9,852 nucleotides of DNA from Sedimentisphaerales bacterium (GTDB lineage Bacteria > Planctomycetota > Phycisphaerae > Sedimentisphaerales > SM23-30), in NCBI GenBank assembly GCA_030640865.1, contig DAOWIP010000371.1, forward strand, positions 1 to 9,852. The letters are read 5' to 3'. Under the pieces are notes generated by a model. It saw only the letters and a program-made list of their open reading frames with translations. It ran no database searches and was not told the origin of the DNA. Shown piece after piece: positions 1 to 5,542 of this stretch. Numbering within the stretch: the first letter of the stretch is position 1; every line of letters begins with the position of its first letter. The position numbers and the translations under genes were made by a program.

Positions 1-190
1 CCCAATTTGCCTGTCTGCCCAAACGATTTTTCTCTCGATTTTTACGGAATTTCAATCATTTTGGTATTTGTTATTGTTGCACTTCAGATTAAAATTCAGG
101 TAGAACAAAAACTAATGACGAATCAATAACGAAATCCCGATAACGAATAATAGAAAGTTGCCATTGCTATTTCAAGGCCAAACCGCGCAT
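1..190. other. AT-rich non-coding spacer
   Basis: I see no supportable gene here on either strand. The stretch is AT-rich with many short TTATTGTT- and CGAATAA-like words, similar in style to the spacer at about 1300-1420. It lies downstream of the response regulator gene, which is transcribed leftwards. I found no convincing terminator for that gene. Confidence 0.6.
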
Positions 191-244
191 CCATGCTTAA
201 GCTGGCTTATGCTTTGCATAAGCTGCGCGTAAAGCATGCCACCC
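191..244. repeat. Palindromic interspersed repeat, copy 1
   Basis: The element folds into a hairpin. The inner stem GCTTATGC (205-212) pairs with GCATAAGC (216-223) across a TTT loop, and the outer arms CATGCTT (192-198) and AAGCATG (232-238) also pair. Its right part, 215-244, recurs at 4677-4706 in inverted orientation with 29 of 30 bases identical. This is seen directly in the sequence. It looks like a REP-like or miniature non-autonomous element, and no transposase is nearby. A short open frame crosses it but has no coding support. Confidence 0.75.
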
Positions 245-257
245 GTCGAATCTCTCT

Positions 258-298
258 GGCCATTGCCGGCGAGACGCCTGCGATACAAAGTAAATGGC
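258..298. repeat. Palindromic intergenic block
   Basis: The outer arms GCCATT (259-264) and AATGGC (293-298) enclose an inner hairpin GGCG-AGA-CGCC (268-278). The block is GC-rich within an AT-rich spacer and adjoins the interspersed repeat at 191-244. It resembles the short GC-rich dispersed repeats common between genes in some bacteria. Only one copy is visible in this window, so the repeat status is an inference. It lies just past the stop of the response regulator gene and might slow or end its transcript, but no T-run follows on the minus strand. Confidence 0.4.
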
Positions 299-332
299 GG
301 GCATGGTCCGGGCTACTTTTTGACCGCTGCGT

Positions 333-770
333 TTATTCTTTGCTGAGTAGCTCTATGGTGGCGTCGATGAGTTTTTGCATACGGAAGGGTTTGTTAATAT
401 AGACATCCACGCCCAGAGTCTCGGCATAGATCTTGTGCCGCTCGCCCGGATTGGCGGTAATCATAATAACCGGCGGCTTGCCTGTTTCCTGCCGAATACC
501 GCGGATCTTCTCCAGCACAAGAAAACCACTGCGGCCGGGCAGCATCTGGTCCAGGATCAGCAGGTCAGGCGCCTTTTCTTCCACCATATCCACAGCGGTA
601 TTACCGTTGCCGGTGGTACGGATGTCCACTCCCAGTTCACTAATCGCCGCCTCGATAGCGGTCAGGATATCCCTGTCATCATCGACCAGTAATACGTCTT
701 TTCCTTTAAATTCAGCTTCAGCCATAATTTTATATCTCTCATTTAATATTGTACAGGTTGATGTGCCCAT
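333..770 (-). CDS. Single-domain response regulator (CheY-like receiver)
   Basis: This is a phosphoacceptor receiver domain with no output domain, so it probably signals by binding a partner protein. The acidic pocket D30-D31-D32 lies in the VLLVDDD strand. D74 (LLILDQMLPG) is the expected phosphorylated aspartate, T105 (MITAN) the switch threonine, and K127 followed by P128-F129 the conserved lysine. The domain fills about residues 24-143 and nothing follows it. I chose the start at 770 because AAGGA (776-780) lies 5 bases upstream and a strong promoter begins about 33 bases further up. An alternative start at 725 (MAEAEFKGK) matches usual receiver length but has only a weak GAGAG site. The gene is divergent from a FliN-like gene, so a chemotaxis or motor role is possible but unproven. 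No kinase gene is in view. Confidence 0.9.
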   Translation of the reverse strand: MGTSTCTILNERYKIMAEAEFKGKDVLLVDDDRDILTAIEAAISELGVDIRTTGNGNTAVDMVEEKAPDLLILDQMLPGRSGFLVLEKIRGIRQETGKPPVIMITANPGERHKIYAETLGVDVYINKPFRMQKLIDATIELLSKE

Positions 771-809
771 TACGATCCTTCACGCCTCGGACACCAATCA
801 TACGCTATG

Positions 810-838
810 ATAATATCTCTCGCCCGGAACCTTGTCAA
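810..838 (-). promoter_or_regulatory. Sigma70-type promoter for the response regulator
   Basis: Read on the minus strand, there is a perfect -35 box TTGACA (833-838), a 17-base spacer and a -10 box TATTAT (810-815, 5 of 6 consensus). The predicted start site is near 803, giving a 5' leader of about 33 bases that contains the AAGGA ribosome site. This is the best promoter match in the window. Confidence 0.75.
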
Positions 839-851
839 GTTATCTTGACGA
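832..851. promoter_or_regulatory. Inverted repeat between divergent promoters (possible operator)
   Basis: TTGTCAAG (832-839) and CTTGACGA (844-851) are inverted copies matching at 7 of 8 positions around a TTAT centre. Each arm contains the -35 box of one of the two divergent promoters. A dimeric regulator could bind here and control both genes together. Alternatively the symmetry may simply come from two similar -35 boxes facing away from each other. Confidence 0.4.
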
Positions 852-873
852 GTATTATTGGAATTTGTATAGC
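845..873 (+). promoter_or_regulatory. Sigma70-type promoter for the FliN-like gene
   Basis: TTGACG (845-850, 5 of 6) is followed by a 17-base spacer and TATAGC (868-873, 4 of 6). The predicted start site is near 880, leaving a leader of about 25 bases made largely of alternating TA and lacking a Shine-Dalgarno site. Confidence 0.6.
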
Positions 874-904
874 ACGAACCAGCAAGTACCGATAATATAT
901 ATAT

Positions 905-1246
905 ATGAGTACCGTTTCAGGACAAACCGAAGAACAGACCGACCAAAACCCTGCCGATGGGCCTGATGGACATCTGGACCGGATTCTGGCGATGAAAATC
1001 CCCGTCATTGTTAAAATTACCGAAAAAAACATGGCTATGGAGAAAATCCTCAAGCTCAGTATCGGCAGTATGATACAATTTGACAAGGATGCCTATCAAC
1101 ACATCGATCTGATGATCAACAATACCACTGTCGGGCTTGGCCAACCCGTGAAAGTTGGCGAAAAATTCGGCCTGAAAGTTGTACAGATCGGAGACATCGC
1201 CGAGACCATCAAAAGTCTGGGCGGTGAGAAAGAGGGTGGAGAGTAG
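905..1246 (+). CDS. FliN/SpoA-domain protein (flagellar motor switch family)
   Basis: The 113-residue product has a short acidic, polar tail (about residues 1-25) and then a SpoA domain as in FliN and the type III secretion C-ring proteins. The recognisable run is KIPVIVKITEKNM, then KILKLSIGSMIQFDK, HIDLMINNTTVGLGQPVKVG and FGLKVVQIGD (about 31-97). This matches the usual FliN order of strand, helix, G-S, I-L-I/V-N and G-E/Q-V-V-V. FliN forms the lower ring of the flagellar switch, where it binds FliM and phosphorylated CheY. It is shorter than typical FliN (about 130 residues) and stands alone, with no fliM or export genes beside it. The start at 905 follows a TA-rich stretch without a ribosome site, and no better start is visible. 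It could be a true motor protein encoded away from its operon or a SpoA protein used elsewhere. Confidence 0.82.
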   Translation: MSTVSGQTEEQTDQNPADGPDGHLDRILAMKIPVIVKITEKNMAMEKILKLSIGSMIQFDKDAYQHIDLMINNTTVGLGQPVKVGEKFGLKVVQIGDIAETIKSLGGEKEGGE

Positions 1247-1450
1247 AAAGTAGAGGGTAAAGTGTGGAATTGAACATCGAATAAGTGCCTCCCACTTTAA
1301 GTCGTGGTATTATTGATTTAATCGTTATTATTGTTACTAATTCACTATATTGCCTATTCTCTCAACCTTTGCCCGAAAAATTTTTATCCGGTAACTTATG
1401 TAATAACATAGAGTTATAAGAAATATATATTTTTTCAGAATAAATTTACG
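1247..1450. other. AT-rich non-coding region after the FliN-like gene
   Basis: No gene is supportable here. Two weak foldable elements are visible. AAAGTG (1259-1264) pairs with CACTTT (1293-1298), with adjacent GG and CC. AACT-TATGT (1393-1401) pairs with ACATA-G-AGTT (1406-1415), which has one bulge. Neither is followed by a clean T-run, so I do not call either a terminator. Confidence 0.5.
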
Positions 1451-1478
1451 TTGCCAAGCCGATTTATACGTATATGAT
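1451..1478 (+). promoter_or_regulatory. Sigma70-type promoter for a candidate small RNA
   Basis: TTGCCA (1451-1456, 5 of 6) is followed by a 16-base spacer and TATGAT (1473-1478, 5 of 6). The predicted start site is near 1485. The next strong signal downstream is an intrinsic terminator ending at 1584, so the expected product is a short transcript rather than a leader reaching uvrA. Confidence 0.5.
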
Positions 1479-1484
1479 ATGAAG

Positions 1485-1584
1485 CGTTAAGTCTGCATAA
1501 AGACAAAAATAATGGAGTTCTCTTTTCTCCTCCTTTGCTGGTGAAGCGGGACAACCCCTCCTGTTCTGCTTCACCCTTTTTTTT
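1485..1584 (+). ncRNA. Candidate small RNA with CU-rich anti-Shine-Dalgarno segments
   Basis: The roughly 100-base unit is bounded by a good promoter and a strong intrinsic terminator and contains no convincing gene. A small 5' stem is possible: GTCT at about 1491-1494 with AGAC at 1500-1503. The middle holds CTCCTCCTTT (1527-1536), complementary to a consensus Shine-Dalgarno sequence. The terminator loop, ACCCCTCC (1554-1561), is also C-rich. GGAG at 1514-1517 could partly mask the CU-rich segment by pairing with CTCC. Small RNAs with C-rich or anti-Shine-Dalgarno loops are known in several bacterial groups, where they repress translation; that role is inferred here only from resemblance. 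The alternative is a 10-codon leader peptide (1512-1544) whose stop lies in the terminator stem. I recognise no known RNA family. Confidence 0.4.
1540..1584 (+). terminator. Strong intrinsic terminator
   Basis: A 14-base-pair stem pairs 1540-1553 with 1562-1575. It includes GGTGAAGC with GCTTCACC and two G-U pairs, and it encloses an 8-base loop. One C and then eight T (1577-1584) follow. It lies 290 bases after the FliN-like gene and 200 bases before uvrA, so it insulates uvrA from upstream transcription and ends the candidate small RNA. Confidence 0.85.
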
Positions 1585-1590
1585 ATAAAT

Positions 1591-1632
1591 CCCATCTAAT
1601 ACCCATCTAATGGTCAGTTATACGTATCTAAT
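1591..1632. repeat. Three phased ATCTAAT direct repeats upstream of uvrA
   Basis: CCCATCTAAT occurs at 1591-1600 and again at 1602-1611, and a shorter TATCTAAT lies at 1625-1632. Matching positions are spaced 11 and then 21 bases apart, close to one and two turns of DNA. The copy at 1601-1613 (ACCCATCTAATGG) recurs exactly in inverted orientation at 4668-4680, past the end of uvrA. They may be binding sites for a regulator or remnants of a dispersed repeat. Confidence 0.5.
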
Positions 1633-1657
1633 ACAGACAGATACAGATTATTTGTTC

Positions 1658-1687
1658 TTGAACCGGTTACCCCTTAATAGATATAAT
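1658..1687 (+). promoter_or_regulatory. Probable uvrA promoter with palindromic operator-like -35 region
   Basis: TTGAAC (1658-1663, 4 of 6), an 18-base spacer and a perfect TATAAT (1682-1687) predict a start near 1694 and a leader of about 91 bases for uvrA. The -35 box is embedded in alternating half-sites GTTC-TT-GAAC (1654-1663) and AACCGGTT (1661-1668). This is palindromic DNA of the sort bound by dimeric repressors. UvrA is DNA-damage inducible in many bacteria, but the pattern does not match the Escherichia coli or Bacillus LexA boxes. Confidence 0.5.
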
Positions 1688-1699
1688 AGACGGAATATG

Positions 1700-1726
1700 C
1701 CGGGCCTGGATGGTTCCAGTGCCCGG
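1700..1726 (+). promoter_or_regulatory. Stable 5' leader hairpin of the uvrA mRNA
   Basis: CCGGGC-CTGGA (1700-1710) pairs with TCCAG-T-GCCCGG (1715-1726). This makes 11 base pairs with one bulged T and a TGGT loop. It would begin about six bases into the predicted uvrA transcript. It could protect the mRNA 5' end or act as a weak attenuator; the following TTATTGT is too poor in T for a standard terminator. Confidence 0.55.
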
Positions 1727-1784
1727 TTATTGTAACACTGTTGCGGGGACGGCCTTGCGACAGTTACCATAAGTGGTATAATTT

Positions 1785-4601
1785 ATGTCCCAGAAATACA
1801 TTAGCGTTCGCGGCGCGCGGGAGCACAACCTCAAATCCATCGACGTCGATATCCCCCGTGACCAACTGGTGGTTATTACGGGTTTGAGCGGTTCGGGTAA
1901 AAGCTCACTTGCGTTCGACACCATTTATGCCGAGGGGCAGCGGAAATACGTGGAATCGCTCTCGGCGTATGCCCGGCAGTTCCTCGAACAGATGCGCAAG
2001 CCCGAATACGAAAGCATCGAAGGGCTTCCGCCCACAATAGCGATCGAGCAGCGTGGCGGCGGGCACAACCCCCGCTCCACAGTGGCCACAACTACGGAAG
2101 TCTATGATTACCTTAGACTTCTGTTCGCCCGATTGGGCAGCCCACATTGTTATATTTGCGGCAAGCCTATCAAGACACGGCACGCAGGCGAGATAATCGA
2201 CGTCCTTATGGACGGCAACGAGGGACAGCGACTGCAAATCTGTTCACCGCTGATCCGTGGCCAAAAAGGCGAACATAACGAGGTATTCAGGCGGATTCAG
2301 CGGGAAGGGTTCGTCCGAGTGCGGGTGGATGGAACAATATGCGATGTCAGGGACGTGGGCAGACTGCCCCGCAACCTGCAACACAGTATTGAAGTGGTAA
2401 TTGATCGGATTGCCCTTAAGCCGAGTGTTCGCTCACGGCTGGCGGACTCGGTGGAGATAGCGCTGAAGCTTGGGGACGGTTTAGTGCTTGTATTGAAAGA
2501 AGATAAGCGCGGCCGCTGGCGCGAGAACTACTACAGTGAAAGGTACGCCTGCCTGAAGCATCCGGAGATGTCGATGCCGGAATTGTCGCCGCGGTGCTTC
2601 AGTTTCAATAGTCCTTACGGGGCGTGCCGTAGTTGCGACGGGCTGGGCACAATCCCGGAGTTCGACGAGGAGCTAATCGTTTCCGACCCGACCAAATCAC
2701 TATCGGAAGGTGCGATCGGGGCCTGGCGGGGCGGCGGCAAACGAATGAATATTTTTTACAATCGGCTTATCAGGCGTTTTTGTCGTGAGTTTGACATCAG
2801 CCCGCTTACACCGTTCAAAAGCATTCCAAAGTCAGTGCGAAAGATACTGATGCACGGCAATGAGGACGATTACGAGCGTGGGGCGAAGTTCGAAGGGGTA
2901 ATCCCCAATCTGACGAGGCGATTTAACAAGACCGACAGCGACACCGTCAAATCACGTCTGCACAGCTATATGTCCGAACAGCCCTGTCAGGAATGCCGCG
3001 GGGCACGGCTGCGGCCGGAGTCGCTGGCGGTGCTTATCGACGGAAAAAACATATACGAGATAACCAGAATGAGCATCGGCCAGGCACAGAAGTTCTTTGG
3101 TAAACTGAAATTTACCGGGCAGAACCGCCAGATCGCCCAGCCGATTATGAAGGAACTGCGCAGTCGGCTGGATTTCATGGTCAATGTGGGACTGGACTAT
3201 CTGACACTGGACAGGATGAGCAGGACGCTTTCGGGCGGAGAGGCCCAGCGGATACGGCTGGCGACACAGGTAGGCTCGAAGCTGGTGGGGGTGTGCTATG
3301 TACTGGACGAGCCGAGTATCGGACTGCACCATCGCGATAACCAGAAACTCATTCGCACATTGCGTCAGTTGGTTGAGTTAGGCAATACCGTTATAGTAGT
3401 AGAGCACGACGAGGACACGATGTACGCGGCGGAATATCTGTTGGATATCGGTCCGGCGGCTGGTGTACAGGGCGGCGAGGTTGTGGCCTATGGTACCGTC
3501 AAGGACATTATTAGAAGTAATCGCTCGATTACCGGCAAGTACCTTTCGGGCGAACGACAAATCGAGTTGCCGGAGAAACGGCGCAAGGTAAATCTCAAAT
3601 ACTGTGTATCGGTCAAGGGGGCCGAGCATAATAATCTCAAGAAGATTGACGTAACCTTTCCGTTGAGCACGTTTATTTGTGTAACAGGTGTGAGCGGTTC
3701 GGGCAAGAGTTCACTGGTGCGGTACGTGCTGCTGCCGGGGTTGCGGCGGAAACTTTACAAGTCGCGGGAAAAACCGGGAAAGCATAAAAGTATTGTGGGC
3801 ACGATGCGGATCGACAAGGTGATAGAGATCGACCAAAGCCCTATCGGTCGAACGCCGCGGTCGAACGCCGCGACTTATACGGGCGTGTTCGACCTGATTA
3901 GACAACTATTCAGCAAGACGCGTGAGGCAAAGATACGCGGTTACGCTCCGGGGCGGTTCAGCTTTAATGTCAAAGGCGGCCGCTGTGAAGAATGTCAGGG
4001 CCAGGGCACAAAAAAAATCGAGATGCACTTTTTGCCGGACGTATATGTCGTCTGTAGCCGGTGCAAAGGCTCACGTTACAACCGTGAGACACTGGAGGTA
4101 AAATATCGAGGAATGAGCATAGCAGATGTGCTGGATATGCATATTCAGGACGCTATGAGCTTTTTCGAGAACTTCCCGAAGATCAAACAATTGCTGAAGG
4201 CGCTTTATGATGTGGGGCTGGGTTATATGACGCTGGGTCAGCCTTCTACAACACTGTCGGGCGGAGAGGCACAGCGGGTGAAACTGGCAACGGAACTGGG
4301 CAAAAGGAGCACGGGGCATACCCTGTATGTACTGGATGAGCCGACGACGGGCCTGCATTTCGCCGACATTCACAATCTGCTGAATGTTCTGAATCGGCTG
4401 GTGAATATGGGCAATACGGTCATTGTCATCGAGCATAATCTGGACGTGATAAAGATGGCCGATCATATCATCGACCTGGGACCCGAAGGCGGCGACGCGG
4501 GCGGTCGGATCGTCGCCGTCGGCCGACCGGAAGAAATTACACAGGCAAAAGACAGCTATACAGGACAGTTTCTGAAAGAAAAGCTGAAAGGAGAGTTGTG
4601 A
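1785..4601 (+). CDS. uvrA: UvrABC excinuclease subunit A
   Basis: UvrA is the damage-sensing ATPase of nucleotide excision repair; as a dimer it scans DNA and loads UvrB. The 938 residues match normal family length and both ABC modules are complete. Module one has Walker [10 protein letters not shown] at G33-S41, signature LSGGEAQR at 482-489 and Walker B ending D508-E509. Module two has Walker [10 protein letters not shown] from G635, signature from L824 and D851-E852. The C-terminal zinc module is C734-x2-C737-x19-C757-x2-C760. The other zinc site reads C256-x2-H259 with C281-x2-C284, a histidine replacing the usual cysteine, which should still bind zinc. The start matches the conserved N-terminus ([14 protein letters not shown]), and an in-frame stop at 1779-1781 excludes anything longer. 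No Shine-Dalgarno site precedes it. It is transcribed alone and ends in its own terminator. Confidence 0.98.
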   Translation: MSQKYISVRGAREHNLKSIDVDIPRDQLVVITGLSGSGKSSLAFDTIYAEGQRKYVESLSAYARQFLEQMRKPEYESIEGLPPTIAIEQRGGGHNPRSTVATTTEVYDYLRLLFARLGSPHCYICGKPIKTRHAGEIIDVLMDGNEGQRLQICSPLIRGQKGEHNEVFRRIQREGFVRVRVDGTICDVRDVGRLPRNLQHSIEVVIDRIALKPSVRSRLADSVEIALKLGDGLVLVLKEDKRGRWRENYYSERYACLKHPEMSMPELSPRCFSFNSPYGACRSCDGLGTIPEFDEELIVSDPTKSLSEGAIGAWRGGGKRMNIFYNRLIRRFCREFDISPLTPFKSIPKSVRKILMHGNEDDYERGAKFEGVIPNLTRRFNKTDSDTVKSRLHSYMSEQPCQECRGARLRPESLAVLIDGKNIYEITRMSIGQAQKFFGKLKFTGQNRQIAQPIMKELRSRLDFMVNVGLDYLTLDRMSRTLSGGEAQRIRLATQVGSKLVGVCYVLDEPSIGLHHRDNQKLIRTLRQLVELGNTVIVVEHDEDTMYAAEYLLDIGPAAGVQGGEVVAYGTVKDIIRSNRSITGKYLSGERQIELPEKRRKVNLKYCVSVKGAEHNNLKKIDVTFPLSTFICVTGVSGSGKSSLVRYVLLPGLRRKLYKSREKPGKHKSIVGTMRIDKVIEIDQSPIGRTPRSNAATYTGVFDLIRQLFSKTREAKIRGYAPGRFSFNVKGGRCEECQGQGTKKIEMHFLPDVYVVCSRCKGSRYNRETLEVKYRGMSIADVLDMHIQDAMSFFENFPKIKQLLKALYDVGLGYMTLGQPSTTLSGGEAQRVKLATELGKRSTGHTLYVLDEPTTGLHFADIHNLLNVLNRLVNMGNTVIVIEHNLDVIKMADHIIDLGPEGGDAGGRIVAVGRPEEITQAKDSYTGQFLKEKLKGEL

Positions 4602-4610
4602 GTTAAGTAG

Positions 4611-4632
4611 GGTGCGATATATCGCACCTTTT
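4611..4632 (+). terminator. uvrA intrinsic terminator
   Basis: GGTGCGATATATCGCACC (4611-4628) is a perfect palindrome. It gives a 7-base-pair stem with a TATA loop (or up to nine pairs in duplex) and is followed by TTTT (4629-4632). It starts 10 bases after the uvrA stop. On the minus strand no T-run follows, so it probably serves uvrA only. Confidence 0.85.
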
Positions 4633-4637
4633 GATAT

Positions 4638-4706
4638 AGCCCATGCTGTCAAACGTGGGGTCTTAAACCATTAGATGGGTGGCATGCTTTACGCGTAGCT
4701 TATGCA
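4638..4706. repeat. Mosaic of three dispersed repeat fragments
   Basis: Three pieces of this spacer recur elsewhere in the window, all inverted. AGCCCATGCTGTC (4638-4650) matches 5508-5520 exactly. CCATTAGATGGGT (4668-4680) matches 1601-1613 exactly. The 30 bases at 4677-4706 match 215-244 with one mismatch. The second and third pieces overlap by four bases. The spacer between the convergent uvrA and SagB-type genes is therefore built from elements scattered through the genome. No coding sequence and no mobility gene are associated. Confidence 0.75.
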
Positions 4707-4732
4707 TGGTATTCCAACTTTGTGGCACCTTT

Positions 4733-5476
4733 CTACTTGGCAGCGTCTGATTTTTTCCCTGCCGCGGCGAGATAGATTGCGAACTGGCTTTTGCCGTCCA
4801 GGCCGAGCAGTTTGTTGACGGCATCGTCATCGTAGGCGGCAATAGCGCAGACGCTGTAGCCGATAGACTCGGCCGAGAGGTATAGATTCTGGCAGACGTG
4901 GCCGGCGTCCAGAAACATATAGCGATAGCCCCGCTGAGGGTATCGCCAGGTCATCCGGTCGGGTATGGCTACCCAGATGAATGTGACGGAAGCTGACCTG
5001 ACCATCCTCTGGCCCAGGCAGGCGAGCACTAAATCGTTCGCGATTTTATCGTTGATAAGGTATTCGGCTATCTTGTGTTCCAGTGCGAGATAGCGGTACA
5101 GGCCGGGTTTCAGTCCATCCACATTGTTGACGAGAATATACGTTTCCAGCGCATGCCTCGCCCCGGCTGAGGGGACGGTACGAAAAGTGGAATATGGGGC
5201 ATCGACCTTTTTGACACCCTGGGTACACCACAACAAAAAAGAAAGCTGATCTTGCGACAGCGGTTTGTCCTGATAGGAGCGGACACTGGCACGGGCGTCG
5301 ATGATTTTTTTTATGTCCGCCCGCACATTATCAGGGCTTGGCAAGGGGTATATTTGTCCGTCCCCCTCGAACGGCGTCTCTAATGACGGGGCGGGGACGC
5401 CCTGTTGTTGGCCGGAAGGACCTATGTTAGCGTATTTGGTTTTTTCGATAAATTCGTAACCGATGTCAGAGCACAT
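4733..5476 (-). CDS. SagB/ThcOx-type nitroreductase-family oxidoreductase
   Basis: The 247-residue product belongs to the FMN-dependent nitroreductase superfamily, SagB/ThcOx branch. Known members oxidise azoline rings in peptide natural products, but many stand-alone homologues have no known substrate. Visible motifs are the FMN-phosphate segment R62-A-S-V-R66-S-Y, the core PSAGARH (102-108) followed by ETYILV, GLYRY (125-129), and the helix DAGHVCQNLYLSAESIGYSVCAIAAY (190-215), which is highly characteristic. The start at 5476 is chosen because AAAGGA (5483-5488) lies 6 bases upstream; a start at 5515 would fall inside a palindromic repeat. No YcaO cyclodehydratase, precursor peptide or transporter is near, so a bacteriocin-type role is not supported. 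It is the last gene of the minus-strand cluster, 66 bases after the phosphatase-like gene, with no promoter of its own seen. Confidence 0.9.
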   Translation of the reverse strand: MCSDIGYEFIEKTKYANIGPSGQQQGVPAPSLETPFEGDGQIYPLPSPDNVRADIKKIIDARASVRSYQDKPLSQDQLSFLLWCTQGVKKVDAPYSTFRTVPSAGARHALETYILVNNVDGLKPGLYRYLALEHKIAEYLINDKIANDLVLACLGQRMVRSASVTFIWVAIPDRMTWRYPQRGYRYMFLDAGHVCQNLYLSAESIGYSVCAIAAYDDDAVNKLLGLDGKSQFAIYLAAAGKKSDAAK

Positions 5477-5513
5477 AATTATTCCTTTCTGTTTTTTGCA
5501 TAAGTCAGACAGC

Positions 5514-5529
5514 ATGGGCTGAAGCCCAT
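5514..5529. repeat. ATGGGCT/AGCCCAT palindrome
   Basis: ATGGGCTGAAGCCCAT is a 7-base inverted repeat around a central GA. It lies in the 66-base gap between the phosphatase-like gene and the SagB-type gene. The flanking bases GACAGCATGGGCT (5508-5520) recur inverted at 4638-4650. This is the style of dispersed REP-like elements. As RNA on the minus strand it could form a hairpin that tunes expression of the last gene, but no T-run follows, so it is not a terminator. Confidence 0.65.
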
Positions 5530-5542
5530 CCTACTCGGTCAA

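Noticed and set aside
193..402. 69-codon open frame on the plus strand
   Set aside because: It runs through the palindromic repeat at 191-244 and into the end of the response regulator gene on the other strand, and has no ribosome site or recognisable domain.
1591..1632. CRISPR array
   Set aside because: The repeated unit is only 8-10 bases, the copies are too close together and there are no spacers of uniform length or cas genes.
1654..1670. Classical LexA/SOS box upstream of uvrA
   Set aside because: The half-sites do not fit CTGT-N8-ACAG, GAAC-N4-GTTC or GTTC-N7-GTTC, so I record only an unassigned palindrome.
1755..1782. TTGCGA-16-TATAAT promoter-like sequence directly before the uvrA start
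   Set aside because: The -10 box ends two bases before the ATG, so transcription would start about four bases inside the gene and no other in-frame start lies close by. A leaderless transcript would need an unusually short -10 spacing. The promoter at 1658-1687 is preferred.
4071..4652. 193-codon open frame antisense to the end of uvrA
   Set aside because: It is a shadow of the conserved UvrA C-terminus, crosses the uvrA terminator and has no recognisable domain.
5476..5515. Longer start for the SagB-type protein at 5515
   Set aside because: That start lies inside the ATGGGCT/AGCCCAT palindrome and lacks a ribosome site, whereas 5476 has AAAGGA six bases upstream.
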